DNA of 13,839 nucleotides from Phytoactinopolyspora endophytica (GCF_004138495.1 NZ_ML142869.1:18583-32421), one strand, 5' to 3'. Shown: positions 1-7,972, counted from the stretch's first letter. The notes: generated by a model from the letters alone, not told the origin. A program made the numbers and translations.

Positions 1-615
1 CGCGGTACCCAACACGATGATCGGGATCCACAGATGCCCGAGGAGATCGACGAACCTGCCGACGCTCCACGGAGCGTCCTGGTACTCCTGCGAGAACAGA
101 CCGCCCACATCTGCCCCGAAAGCCGTCAACGCCACGTACATCAGGCCCAGCGCCAGCAAGAAGTTCGGTATCGCCACGCCGAGGAACCCGAACGTCGTCG
201 CCACGTAGTCGCCGATCGAGTACTGCTTGACCGCCGAGTACATCCCGATCGGGAACGCCACGATCCAGGTGAAGAGCAACGTCGACAAGGTCAGCACGAT
301 GGTCAGCGGCAACCTGTCGCTCAGCATCGCCGTGACCGGGCGTTTCCACTGGAACGAGTATCCGAAGTCTCCGTGCAGGACGATGTTCGAGATCCACTTC
401 CAGTACTGCACGAGGAACGGCTCGTCCAGCCCGTACCTCGACCGCAATGCTTCCAGGGCCGCGGCGTCGACGGTCTCCCCGTCCTCTTCCAATTGCGCCA
501 CGAGCGTCGTCACGAAGTCACCGGGCGGCAACTGGATGATCGCGAACGAGACGAACGAGATCGCGAGCATGGTCGGCACGATGTACGCCAGCCGTCGAAG
601 GATGTAGTTCAGCAA
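1..615 (-). CDS. ABC transporter permease, DppB/OppB type (C-terminus cut by window edge)
   Basis: Inner-membrane permease subunit of a peptide/oligosaccharide-type ABC importer. 205 residues are present and the frame is open to base 1, so roughly the last third of a typical 310-330-residue protein is missing. The N-terminus (MLNYILRRLAYIVPTMLAIS) is the classic DppB start: a short basic tail, then the first membrane helix (about 5-28). The periplasmic-side segment has a QLPPGDF motif (28-34) and an RYGLDEP motif (60-66), both typical of the family. Further helices lie at about 102-129 and 137-165. I chose the TTG at 615 because a strong GAGGAGG (positions 621-627) sits 5 bases upstream; no ATG fits. 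It lies 129 bases after the substrate-binding protein gene on the same strand, with a strong hairpin between. It should be the transporter partner of that protein; the second permease and ATPases are presumably beyond the window. Confidence 0.93.
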   Translation of the reverse strand, partial: MLNYILRRLAYIVPTMLAISFVSFAIIQLPPGDFVTTLVAQLEEDGETVDAAALEALRSRYGLDEPFLVQYWKWISNIVLHGDFGYSFQWKRPVTAMLSDRLPLTIVLTLSTLLFTWIVAFPIGMYSAVKQYSIGDYVATTFGFLGVAIPNFLLALGLMYVALTAFGADVGGLFSQEYQDAPWSVGRFVDLLGHLWIPIIVLGTA

Positions 616-674
616 GCCGGCCTCCTCGGTGCGGCGATGGTCAGCGCGGAAATGACGCAGCACGGCAGGTCCCG

Positions 675-708
675 CGGTGTCCGCCCGTCGCGGGACGGGC
701 GGACACCG
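675..708 (-). terminator. Strong hairpin between binding-protein and permease genes
   Basis: A perfect 15-base inverted repeat (675-689 with 694-708) surrounds a 4-base loop. The arms are very G/C rich, and no T-run follows on the minus strand. It begins 36 bases past the stop of the binding-protein gene and ends 59 bases before the permease start. The stem is seen directly; the role is inferred. In many importer operons such a stem protects the binding-protein mRNA from 3' decay, or partly terminates, so that the binding protein is made in excess of the membrane parts. A simple full terminator is less likely because the permease has no obvious promoter of its own in the gap. Confidence 0.6.
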
Positions 709-744
709 GCACGGTCGCGATGCCGACCGGTCGTGTCAGTCACG

Positions 745-2826
745 TCACGAGCTCTTGAAGTACTGCTCCGGATTGGTGAGCGCTGGCGTCCGCACCCGGA
801 AGCTCTCCGGCATGGATTCGGGAACGTTGCGGAACTCGCTCTTCACGATCCCGTAACCGTCGATCGGTTGGAGCACCCCGATGTGGTAGAACTCGTCCGC
901 AGCGATCTGCAGGATCTCCTCCATCAACCGTTGCTGCTCGCCCGCGTCCGGCTCTTCGTGCAGCTGCCCGTACAGGTCGAGCTGCCGCTGGGTGGGCTCC
1001 GGCGGCTCGTCGCCCGACTCGCCGCCCGTCTGGTGCCACTCGGCCCATAGTTGCGCGTAGTCGGAACGGTCCGAGACGGGCAGATACCAGTACGGGTTCT
1101 GGACCACGTCCAGCCCTCCGCCAGCCTTCCACACCGCCGCATCCAGCTCGTTCGCCCGGCGTCGTTCCTCGAACAATGACCGGTCCATGGGATCCGGTCT
1201 CATCTCGATACCGACCTCGGCCCAGTAGTCCGAGATGAGGTCCAGCGCGTCCGCGGTCTCACTCGGAACACTCGCGTGGCTGACCAGGAAGCTGATCCGC
1301 TCACCATCCGGCCCCAGCCGGTACCCGTCGGAGTCTCGCTCGTCGTACCCGGCATCATCCAGGAACTGGTTGGCCAGGTCCACGTCGTACTCGGTGTACT
1401 GCGTGGCCAGCTGCTCGTTGTAGAACGGAGACGCCGGCCGGGGCGCCACCTGCGACGAGTCCCCTTGGCGCTGGAACACCGTGTCGATGATCTCCTGGCG
1501 GTCGATCGCGTGCGACAATCCGATCCGGAAGTCCTTGCCGCTGAACACGTCCCGGAGTGCCTCGTCCTGGTGCGTCAGGTTCAGCATGATGACCAGCTCA
1601 CTCGCGAGCGTCGATCCCAGGGAGAAGAAGTCGAAGTCGCCGTCCTCGCGTCCTTCGGCCAGCACCGGCTTGTTCACCGGCGTGTTGAAGGTCCGCGCGT
1701 GCAGGTCGAAGTCACCTTGCAGCGCCGAGGCGAGCATGACCTGCTCGTCGTCGAGGATCTGGTACCGCACACGATCCAGGTACGGCAGCTGGTTTCCCTC
1801 CGGATCCGTCTTCCAGTAGTAGGGGTTCCGTTCCGCCACCACGCTCGAACCATCGCCCAGCGCCTGCGTGACCACCCACGGATTCAGCACCGGCAGGTCG
1901 GCGTTGCTGTGGATCTCGCGCTTGTACTCGAAGAGCTCGACCCAGTTGCCGAACCCCTCCTCCGACACCAAGGCGTCGATGTCGTCGTTGTGGTCGGCGT
2001 GGAACTGACGCAGGTAATGCGCCGGCACGACGCCCGCCACGCCTTCGGCGAACTGCTGGAGGAACATGCCGTTCGGCTCGGCGAAGACGAACGTGAACGT
2101 GTGGTCGTCCTCCACCCGCAGGGTGGCCGGCTCGCCACCGCTCACGTATTGCGCCGGAGTGGCCGGAAACAGGTCGGTGTTGAGCGTGATCTCCTCATAG
2201 GCGAACACGGCGTCGTCCACCGTCACCGGCTCTCCGTCGGACCACTTCATACCCTCGCGCAGGGTGAACGTGTACTCGGTGCCGTCCCCGCTGACCTCGT
2301 ACGACTCGGCGATGTTCGGGATGATCTCGTCATCACCCGGGGCACCTGTCCAGTCCGGAACCCACCGCAGCAGACCCTCGTACCCGATCGTCCGCACGAT
2401 CCACTCGTCGTCGCCGGGGCCGTTCAGTGCCGTCTCCCACGTGCCGCCGTACGCACCGATGCTTTCGACCGGTTCGACGACGAGCGGCTCGACCGGTAGG
2501 CGCTCCTCCGCCGCCGGCAGGTCCCCGGCTTCGACCCGCTCGGCCAGCGTCGGAGCCTCACCGCCGAGCTCGGCAGCGGGTGCGTCGCCGTCCTCGGACG
2601 TGCCTTCATCGACACCGTCGCCTGAACTGCACGCCGCGGCGAACAGGCTGGTGGCCGCAAGTGCCGCCACCAGCGTCCGCACGCGTCGGGCGCCCAGCAC
2701 CCCGTGGCCGATGCCGCGTCGCCGGCGCGGAGCCGATGTGTCCGTGCGTTCCATGTATTCCACGGCCTGCTCTCCCGAGCCGCCGGGCCTGGAGCGTGCG
2801 GGATCATCCCGCAGGTGCCTCTTCAT
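745..2826 (-). CDS. Extracellular solute-binding lipoprotein, family 5 (DppA/OppA type)
   Basis: Ligand-capturing lipoprotein of an ABC importer, 693 residues, longer than the usual 500-600. A long basic N-terminus (1-50) leads into a hydrophobic segment (51-65) and a lipidation cysteine at C66 in LFAAACSSGD, followed by an acidic flexible linker (68-95). The mature part shows family-5 hallmarks: a TFTLREGMKWSDGEPVT segment, the NPYYWKTDPEGN block, and the late helix-rich lobe. ATG at 2826 has AGGAGG a few bases upstream (within 2831-2837), which favours it over the internal ATG at residue 25. Family 5 includes binders of peptides, nickel and also oligosaccharides; next to a GH105 hydrolase and a heparinase-like lyase, an oligo-uronide ligand is the best inference. 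It starts 48 bases after the GH105 gene, so both are probably in one transcript. Confidence 0.93.
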   Translation of the reverse strand: MKRHLRDDPARSRPGGSGEQAVEYMERTDTSAPRRRRGIGHGVLGARRVRTLVAALAATSLFAAACSSGDGVDEGTSEDGDAPAAELGGEAPTLAERVEAGDLPAAEERLPVEPLVVEPVESIGAYGGTWETALNGPGDDEWIVRTIGYEGLLRWVPDWTGAPGDDEIIPNIAESYEVSGDGTEYTFTLREGMKWSDGEPVTVDDAVFAYEEITLNTDLFPATPAQYVSGGEPATLRVEDDHTFTFVFAEPNGMFLQQFAEGVAGVVPAHYLRQFHADHNDDIDALVSEEGFGNWVELFEYKREIHSNADLPVLNPWVVTQALGDGSSVVAERNPYYWKTDPEGNQLPYLDRVRYQILDDEQVMLASALQGDFDLHARTFNTPVNKPVLAEGREDGDFDFFSLGSTLASELVIMLNLTHQDEALRDVFSGKDFRIGLSHAIDRQEIIDTVFQRQGDSSQVAPRPASPFYNEQLATQYTEYDVDLANQFLDDAGYDERDSDGYRLGPDGERISFLVSHASVPSETADALDLISDYWAEVGIEMRPDPMDRSLFEERRRANELDAAVWKAGGGLDVVQNPYWYLPVSDRSDYAQLWAEWHQTGGESGDEPPEPTQRQLDLYGQLHEEPDAGEQQRLMEEILQIAADEFYHIGVLQPIDGYGIVKSEFRNVPESMPESFRVRTPALTNPEQYFKSS

Positions 2827-2874
2827 TGGAGCCTCCTGCTCATCTCTTCGTCGCTGGTCATTTCGTCGGCTCGG

Positions 2875-3948
2875 TCACAGTGCGTGCGGGCGGTTCCGCA
2901 ACCGCACGTCGGTGATGCCATGCCGGTGAGCTTCGGTCAGGGCGAGTATCAGCGGCCCGAAGCTGTGCCGCTCGTCGAGGTACGGCAGGCGCAACGTCAT
3001 GTACGCCTTGACCGTGCCTTTGTCCTTGCCTTCGCCCGGGGCCAGACACCCCGGGCAGCTGAACTCAGTGGAAAAGTCAGGGTTGATACAGATGCCGGCC
3101 AGGCCGGCGACGCCGTGGCGGAAGGGCTCGGCATACCTGGCCGGGTCAAGCGCGTCGTGCCGCATGCCGAGCCCGATGCCGTACAGGATCAACCCGGTGC
3201 CGGACGACTCCTCGTAGGAGTGGTCGTCCGGGATCTCCTGGCGCCACAGCCCTCGTTCGGACTGGTGCGCCAGCAACGCGGCGGACAGCGCCCGGAAACG
3301 TTCGACGACGCCGGCGCGGTGCGGCGAGTCCGCGGGCAGGGCCGCCACCAGCTCGGCCAGAGCCAGGTACCCCCAGCCGTTGCCGCGCCCCCAGTGGTCC
3401 TGCGAGTACAGGCCCGGTCCGACGACGTTCTTGCACTGGTGCAGCAGGCCGGCGTCTGGGTCGAGGAGCTCGTCGTACATCAACACGGCCTGCCGGACCG
3501 CCTCGTCCACGTAGCTCCGTTCCGCCAGCGCGAGACCGGCATACAACAGGTAGAGCGTCGTGGCCATGGCGGCGTCGATCCAGATCTTGTTCGACTCCGG
3601 CTCGCGAGGCATGATCACGATTCCGCTCGGATCGCGGGGCGCGCGCATCATCTCGTCGGCGTATTCGCGCACCAGGTGGGCGCGGTCCCCCATCCTGCCG
3701 GTAGCCAGCAGGTAGGCCTGCGAGATTCCACCGATCGTGTAGCTCGGGAAGTTGTAGGTCGGGTGGTCGATCTCGTCCGGAAACCGCCGCAGGATCTTCT
3801 CGCACCGCGCCCACAGATCGTCGTCGCCGGCCGCGTCGGCAGTGCGTGCCAGGCCGTAGATCGCCAGCAGTCCGTAGTAGTGCTTGACCTCATCGATGCT
3901 CTCGTAGTGTCCGTAGAGCCCCACGGCCACATCCAGCGGCCTCACCAT
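2875..3948 (-). CDS. GH105/GH88-type unsaturated uronyl hydrolase
   Basis: Likely removes the 4,5-unsaturated uronic acid from the non-reducing end of oligosaccharides made by a polysaccharide lyase, by hydration of the vinyl ether. 357 residues, normal for GH105 (YteR/YesR-like). Family signs in the (alpha/alpha)6 barrel: KIWID (about 121-125, the Asp fitting the catalytic acid), WGRGNGW (186-192) and ESSGTG (247-252). No signal peptide, so cytoplasmic. The ATG at 3948 is preferred: GGGAG lies 7 bases upstream and the conserved region begins right after it. A GTG at 4008 would add 20 residues and overlap the SDR gene. It follows that gene by 43 bases and precedes the binding-protein gene by 48. 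GH88 and GH105 share this fold and chemistry, so the exact uronide (glucuronyl or galacturonyl) cannot be told from sequence alone. Confidence 0.88.
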   Translation of the reverse strand: MVRPLDVAVGLYGHYESIDEVKHYYGLLAIYGLARTADAAGDDDLWARCEKILRRFPDEIDHPTYNFPSYTIGGISQAYLLATGRMGDRAHLVREYADEMMRAPRDPSGIVIMPREPESNKIWIDAAMATTLYLLYAGLALAERSYVDEAVRQAVLMYDELLDPDAGLLHQCKNVVGPGLYSQDHWGRGNGWGYLALAELVAALPADSPHRAGVVERFRALSAALLAHQSERGLWRQEIPDDHSYEESSGTGLILYGIGLGMRHDALDPARYAEPFRHGVAGLAGICINPDFSTEFSCPGCLAPGEGKDKGTVKAYMTLRLPYLDERHSFGPLILALTEAHRHGITDVRLRNRPHAL

Positions 3949-3991
3949 GGCGACGCTCCCAGCGTCAGCACGTGACCACACATACTGTTCA

Positions 3992-4711
3992 TCACCTCGC
4001 CGTCGCACGCGTGAACGGCTCGAACTCGATCGAGCTGATCCGGACCTGCGGACGCGTGCCCAGGACGAACATCACCGCGTCGACGACGTCGTCGGCGCTC
4101 ATGAACTTCGAACGGTCCACTGGTCGCTCGCCCCAGAACGGTGTGTCCGTGCCGCCCGGGCTGAGCGTGGTCACCCGGACGCCCAGCTCTTCGACCTGCA
4201 GCGCGAATGCCCGGGAGAACATGTCCAGCGCCGCCTTGGCCGTGCAGTACAGCGGCGCCGTCGGATTCGGCCGTAGGCCGGCCACAGAGCTGATATTGAT
4301 GATCGACGCGCCGGCCATGCCGTCGACCAAGGGAAGTACGTGTTTGCAGCACAAGAACGCCGAGGTGACGTTGGCGTTCCAGATCGCCTGATAGTCGTCC
4401 ACACTTGTCTCTGCTATCCGCCCCGGAATCGACATGCCGGCGACATTGACCAGCGCGTCGACGGCACCGAATCGCTCGTCGATCGCGGCGAAGAACCCGC
4501 GTACCTGTTCCTCCTCCGTCACGTCGGCGGCGCTCGCCCACAGTCGCCGGCTTTCGCCGCCGAGGCCGGCCACGACCCTGCCGAGCCGGTCGGCAGAGCG
4601 GGACGTCAATGCCAGGCTGGCACCCGCGTGGTGCAACCTCGCCGCCAGCGCCGAGCCGATCCCGCCGGCCGCACCCGTGACGACGACGCGCCGCCCGCTC
4701 AGATCTGCCAT
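3992..4711 (-). CDS. Short-chain dehydrogenase/reductase (classical SDR)
   Basis: Cytoplasmic NAD(P)-dependent oxidoreductase of 239 residues, the usual classical SDR length. The Rossmann motif TGAAGGIG is at 12-19, ADV at 62-64, an NVAG variant of NNAG at 89-92, and the catalytic Ser142, Tyr155 and Lys159 (YCTAK) are in correct spacing. All active-site residues are present. The C-terminus (VRISSIEFEPF) resembles YdfG-like SDRs more than KduD, so assignment as a 2-keto-3-deoxygluconate dehydrogenase would be a guess. ATG at 4711 (MADLSGRRVV) is chosen over the ATG at 4759 because the extra 16 residues are unlike family members and AGGAG lies about 10 bases before 4711. In this operon the substrate is probably a keto-sugar acid or a related uronate product (inference). 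Confidence 0.92.
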   Translation of the reverse strand: MADLSGRRVVVTGAAGGIGSALAARLHHAGASLALTSRSADRLGRVVAGLGGESRRLWASAADVTEEEQVRGFFAAIDERFGAVDALVNVAGMSIPGRIAETSVDDYQAIWNANVTSAFLCCKHVLPLVDGMAGASIINISSVAGLRPNPTAPLYCTAKAALDMFSRAFALQVEELGVRVTTLSPGGTDTPFWGERPVDRSKFMSADDVVDAVMFVLGTRPQVRISSIEFEPFTRATAR

Positions 4712-4794
4712 GCTCCGATCTCTCCTTCCCTGGTGACCATCGACCGTTGAGCCGGCCACGGTGTAGCCGATCCGTCCGTGATCACGGGACTCGC

Positions 4795-5460
4795 TCAGAA
4801 GTAGCCGCCGCGTTCGACGACGTCGCGCGGGGTGGCCCCGTCGCTGATCATCTCCTTGATGCCGACCTCGTTCCGTCTGACCTGCTCGGCCTCGACCAGG
4901 ACGTCGTATGCGAGAGCTCGAGGGACGACGATGACCCCATCGATGTCAGCCACGATGACGTCGCCCGGTGCGATCGACACACCGCCGATGGAGATCCGCT
5001 CCTGCCACGACGTGATGCGAAACCGCCCCTTCATCCCGTTCGAACTGCGGTAACGGACAAAGGTGGGAAAGTCTTGGCTCAGCACCTTGTCGGTGTCCCG
5101 GACACCGCCGTCAACCACCGCACCACGGCAGCCCTGGCGCTTCGCCGCCATGGTCATGACCTCGCCCCATTGTGCGGACTCGTCGTCGTGCCCGGTCTCC
5201 CACACGCACACCATGTCGGGACCTATCGCCTCCAGCATCGCGGCGCGCTCAGGCATGTCATCCGCGCCGTCCCGGTTCTTCTCGCCGGAGACCGTGAAGG
5301 CGAAGCCGGCCACCTTCATCTCGTCGCGCAACGGCCTGATCTCATGCGGAAGCGCCTGATCGACCAGACCTCGGGTGCGCAACACGTCATTGATAGCGGC
5401 AGTGAACAGCTCTGTGTAACGCCGGCACAACTCATCCGGTGGGACGGGAAACGCGCTCAA
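4795..5460 (-). CDS. RraA-like / 4-hydroxy-4-methyl-2-oxoglutarate aldolase family protein
   Basis: Family members are divalent-metal lyases that split 2-keto-4-hydroxy acids or decarboxylate oxaloacetate; others act as RNase E regulators. From the TTG at 5460 the protein is 221 residues, matching the family. The signature VVDGGVRD (115-122) and the preceding WGEVMTMAAKRQG stretch are the RraA/HMG-aldolase core, and the ending ADIDGVIVVP is also typical. The frame stays open upstream to an ATG at 5616, but the added 52 residues look non-conserved. The TTG overlaps the stop of a small upstream frame as TTGA, which suggests coupled initiation. In a uronide operon it may cleave a keto-deoxy sugar acid to pyruvate plus an aldehyde; this is inferred. 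It is the first enzyme gene of the leftward unit, 83 bases before the SDR. Confidence 0.85.
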   Translation of the reverse strand: MSAFPVPPDELCRRYTELFTAAINDVLRTRGLVDQALPHEIRPLRDEMKVAGFAFTVSGEKNRDGADDMPERAAMLEAIGPDMVCVWETGHDDESAQWGEVMTMAAKRQGCRGAVVDGGVRDTDKVLSQDFPTFVRYRSSNGMKGRFRITSWQERISIGGVSIAPGDVIVADIDGVIVVPRALAYDVLVEAEQVRRNEVGIKEMISDGATPRDVVERGGYF

Positions 5461-5537
5461 TGCGAACTCGCGACGTTCGACACGGTACCTTGTGCGCGAG
5501 GGCCATCCGTTCTGCCACGTATCTTGAACTTGACCAT
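5457..5537 (-). CDS. Possible 26-residue leader peptide coupled to the RraA-like gene
   Basis: A 26-codon frame starts at ATG 5537 (MVKFKIRGRTDGP...) and ends with TGA at 5459-5457. GGAGG lies 7 bases upstream of the ATG, the best ribosome-binding site in the area. Its stop overlaps the TTG start of the RraA-like gene in the sequence TTGA, the normal geometry of translational coupling. No family is recognised. The alternative is that a one-base shift separates a true N-terminus from the RraA body, but the body is already full length from the TTG. Confidence 0.4.
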   Translation of the reverse strand: MVKFKIRGRTDGPRAQGTVSNVASSH

Positions 5538-5809
5538 CTGATGTCCTCCGGGGTTGCTTTCTCGTTTCCGGCAGCTTGCCGGACCCGCTAGGGAGACTCC
5601 ATAGACGCGGCATCAATTATTTGCACATATCGCCGGGCGTGGATGCTTCGCGAATCCCGACGAGTCAACTATTCGACACCGGCGAGCAGCGACGATCAAC
5701 CAGCTTCCGAGCAGCGCCTGTTATTCGATTGTGATTATCGCCGATGGGGTCCCGGCGCGCAGCTACGGCGTTCCGTGCAAATCGGCGACGAAGAGTCTAT
5801 GGCGGCTCA
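5538..5809. promoter_or_regulatory. Divergent regulatory gap between the two units
   Basis: About 270 bases separate the leftward unit (first start 5537) from the rightward heparinase-like gene (start taken as 5810). It contains an A/T-rich island at about 5613-5631 and another at about 5720-5738 in otherwise G/C-rich DNA, the likely places for the two promoters. I could not fit a convincing -35/-10 pair on either strand. A palindrome at 5567-5583 lies in the leftward 5' region. No regulator gene is present in the window. Confidence 0.45.
5567..5583. promoter_or_regulatory. 7-3-7 perfect palindrome, candidate operator
   Basis: The sequence TCCGGCA-GCT-TGCCGGA is a perfect inverted repeat with 7-base arms, centred about 38 bases upstream of the leader ATG at 5537. 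It could be the site of a dimeric sugar regulator or a small mRNA hairpin. Short G/C-rich palindromes also arise by chance in such DNA. Confidence 0.3.
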
Positions 5810-5876
5810 GTGTCCGACAAGCGAGACTGGGCCTTCCCAGTGCCCTCAATTCGTCAGAACGGCGGCCCTAGCATGA
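5799..5876 (+). other. Small frame overlapping a rival heparinase start (ATGA)
   Basis: A 25-codon frame from ATG 5799 ends in TGA 5874-5876, which overlaps the ATG at 5873 as ATGA. If the lyase really starts at 5873, which has no clear ribosome-binding site of its own, this frame could feed ribosomes to it. It mostly overlaps the N-terminal codons expected from the GTG at 5810, so only one of the two can be right. No family is recognised and the ribosome-binding site is weak. Confidence 0.15.
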
Positions 5877-7972
5877 TCACGTTGTCCGATCACGACGTCG
5901 AACGCGTCCGCGCCTTGGCGCACCGTCCCGGACATCAGGCCAAGCTCTACACAGCCCTGCTCGGACGCGCCCGGCAGTGGACTGAAACCCCTGGCGTGAC
6001 CACTGCAGACGGCGTCATGCAGTGGTGGCACGTGGTCTGGGAACGGCTGATCGACGTCGCCGCCGCCCATCGGTTCGAACCCGACGAGATCCGTGCGTCG
6101 TGGCTGCGGAACGAAATCCTCGCCATCTGCGCCCGCCCGGCGGACGACTGGGTCGGCCCGTTCTTCCGGCCTCGCACCGATCCGCCGGCCGGCATGCTCG
6201 AAACAGCTCACATCACGCTCGCCGTGACCACGGTCGCGTCACTCTGTCCTGAGCTGTTCAGCGACGGCGAGCACGAGCGGATCCGCGAAACCATCCGGCA
6301 ACGAGGGCAACTGCTGTGCAAGCGTGCGCTGGATAATCGCCTCGGAACGGACGCCCGGCGCGGACTCAACAACTGGTTCATGGTCATGCTGAACGGCTAC
6401 GGCACCGCCTCGGTCTTCCTCGAGGACGGACCGGCCATCGAGGAGACCGTCGAACGATTCGGCATCGCCACCACGCTGTACGAGTCCGACAGCTACGGCG
6501 AGTCACTGCAGTACTGGAATTACGCCAGCGGCCAGCTCGCGCACCTGTACGAGGTGCTGGTACAGCACCGCTCAGCGCTCGCGCAGCGCCTCGACCATGA
6601 TGGGTACACCAGGTGCATCCGATGGGTCGTCAACTCCCACTTGTACATCAAGCCGCTGGCGGGGTGGGGCGAGGCCAGCCTTCCACGCGCCCTGAACTTC
6701 GGCGATTCGGCGGCCATCTTCCGGCCCACCGCGGACTTGCTCCTGCACATCGCGTCCCGTGCCCGCGACACACACCCGGTCGACGCCGGACTTGCTCGGT
6801 GGCTGTTCGACCAGACGTACGCCGAGCCCCAGCTCGGACCCGTCGAGGGCGACAGTTTCGGGTTCGCGAACAAGTTCCGTTGGAGCAGCCTGCTGATGCT
6901 GGACGACACCGCTCCGGCGATCGCTCCCGAAGAAGCGAAGCTTCATACAGCCGAGGGTTTCGCATGTGGCACCGTCGCTGTGCGGGACCAGTGGCACGAG
7001 CCCACCACCATCCTCGGGATACAGGGCGGCCACGAACCACTCACCACCCACTCGCATCGCCACGCCGACCAGAACAGTTTCATCCTCGCGCATCGCGATG
7101 AGCGATTCTTCGCCGATCCGGGCCACTGCTGCTACCGGCTGGCCGCGCAGTGGGCCTCCACCAGAACTCGCTCACACAGCACCTGGACGTTCGAACGCCC
7201 GGATCTCCCTGGAGACCTAATCGAGCAGCGCAAACCTCGCGCAGGGGACGCTGCATCCAACCGGCTGACGCTGCTGCGTCAAAGGGACGGCGTTGTCGTC
7301 GTACGGTCTGACGCCGCGGCCGCATACCGCGGAGAGCACGACGACGACGCTGGGCAGGATGCACCCGCCCGCCACGCCATCCAGCGCGCCGAACGCACCT
7401 GGATCGCCGTTCTGCCGCACCTGGTGATCATCGTCGACCGGATCGAAGCCGCGACGCCGATACGGATCAACAGCCACTTCGTGCTCAACAACCGGGACAA
7501 CGTGCTACGCACGAACATCGCGGCAGACACCAAGCTAGTGTTCCGGCGCCGGACAGCGGCAGCCAAGCTCTTCCAGCTCGCGGCCATCTCCGACGGCATC
7601 ACCGGGCGAAGCCGGCTGGACCGCGCCTGGGGCTACATGCACGACGTCTACCATCCCGAACCGAATCAGCCAGGCCAGAGTCGCGAGGGCGCCTCGCACA
7701 TCTACACCTTCGCCGGCACCGAGCCCGCGAAGACCCACACCATGATCTACGGCATCGTTCTCGACGCGGAGACCGGCATACGCCAGTGGCACATGACAGG
7801 AACGCTCGACGATGGATTCACGTTCGACCGCAACGGCGAAGTGCTGTGGCGGCTCCGAGCCGACAACGACGAGATACTGCTGCTCGAGCACGTGGCGCAC
7901 GGCTGCGCGTACCGGATCGACTCGGACCTCACCGTCGAGTCGCCGGGAGGGAGCGGAGTCGACCGTGACTGA
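5810..7972 (+). CDS. Heparinase II/III-like polysaccharide/oligosaccharide lyase
   Basis: Probably cleaves uronic-acid-containing glycans by beta-elimination, leaving a 4,5-unsaturated uronate for the GH105 enzyme encoded across the gap. About 720 residues: a helical toroid-like N-terminal part (about 1-390, with NNW at 187-189 and a Tyr-rich LQYWNYASGQL helix) and a C-terminal beta-sandwich part. The heparinase II/III hallmark is the HRHADQNSF block (H416, H418, D420) followed by FFADPG and a Tyr. No signal peptide is visible from any start, suggesting a cytoplasmic enzyme acting on imported oligosaccharides. GTG 5810 is chosen because the usual family entry 'PSM...D.ERVRAL' lies just after it; ATG 5873 is a rival, and the upstream ATG at 5744 adds an arginine-rich non-conserved stretch. 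The PL family (12, 15, 17, 21 or other) cannot be assigned by eye. It overlaps the next gene by 8 bases. Confidence 0.82.
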   Translation: MSDKRDWAFPVPSIRQNGGPSMITLSDHDVERVRALAHRPGHQAKLYTALLGRARQWTETPGVTTADGVMQWWHVVWERLIDVAAAHRFEPDEIRASWLRNEILAICARPADDWVGPFFRPRTDPPAGMLETAHITLAVTTVASLCPELFSDGEHERIRETIRQRGQLLCKRALDNRLGTDARRGLNNWFMVMLNGYGTASVFLEDGPAIEETVERFGIATTLYESDSYGESLQYWNYASGQLAHLYEVLVQHRSALAQRLDHDGYTRCIRWVVNSHLYIKPLAGWGEASLPRALNFGDSAAIFRPTADLLLHIASRARDTHPVDAGLARWLFDQTYAEPQLGPVEGDSFGFANKFRWSSLLMLDDTAPAIAPEEAKLHTAEGFACGTVAVRDQWHEPTTILGIQGGHEPLTTHSHRHADQNSFILAHRDERFFADPGHCCYRLAAQWASTRTRSHSTWTFERPDLPGDLIEQRKPRAGDAASNRLTLLRQRDGVVVVRSDAAAAYRGEHDDDAGQDAPARHAIQRAERTWIAVLPHLVIIVDRIEAATPIRINSHFVLNNRDNVLRTNIAADTKLVFRRRTAAAKLFQLAAISDGITGRSRLDRAWGYMHDVYHPEPNQPGQSREGASHIYTFAGTEPAKTHTMIYGIVLDAETGIRQWHMTGTLDDGFTFDRNGEVLWRLRADNDEILLLEHVAHGCAYRIDSDLTVESPGGSGVDRD

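Noticed and set aside
34..4000. Very long open frames on the plus strand opposite the leftward genes (e.g. 34-1050, 1276-2499, 2704-3975), plus 4747-5541
   Set aside because: They are rich in Arg/His/Pro and Val-Arg repeats without any domain, and lie antisense to genes with clear family motifs. This is the expected mirror effect in G/C-rich DNA.
5461..5616. Longer RraA-like start at ATG 5616
   Set aside because: The 52 extra residues look unlike the family and make the protein too long; the TTG at 5460 gives the normal length.
5744..5809. Longer heparinase-like start at ATG 5744
   Set aside because: The extra 22 residues are an arginine-rich string (FRANRRRRVYGG) with no family resemblance and no ribosome-binding site.
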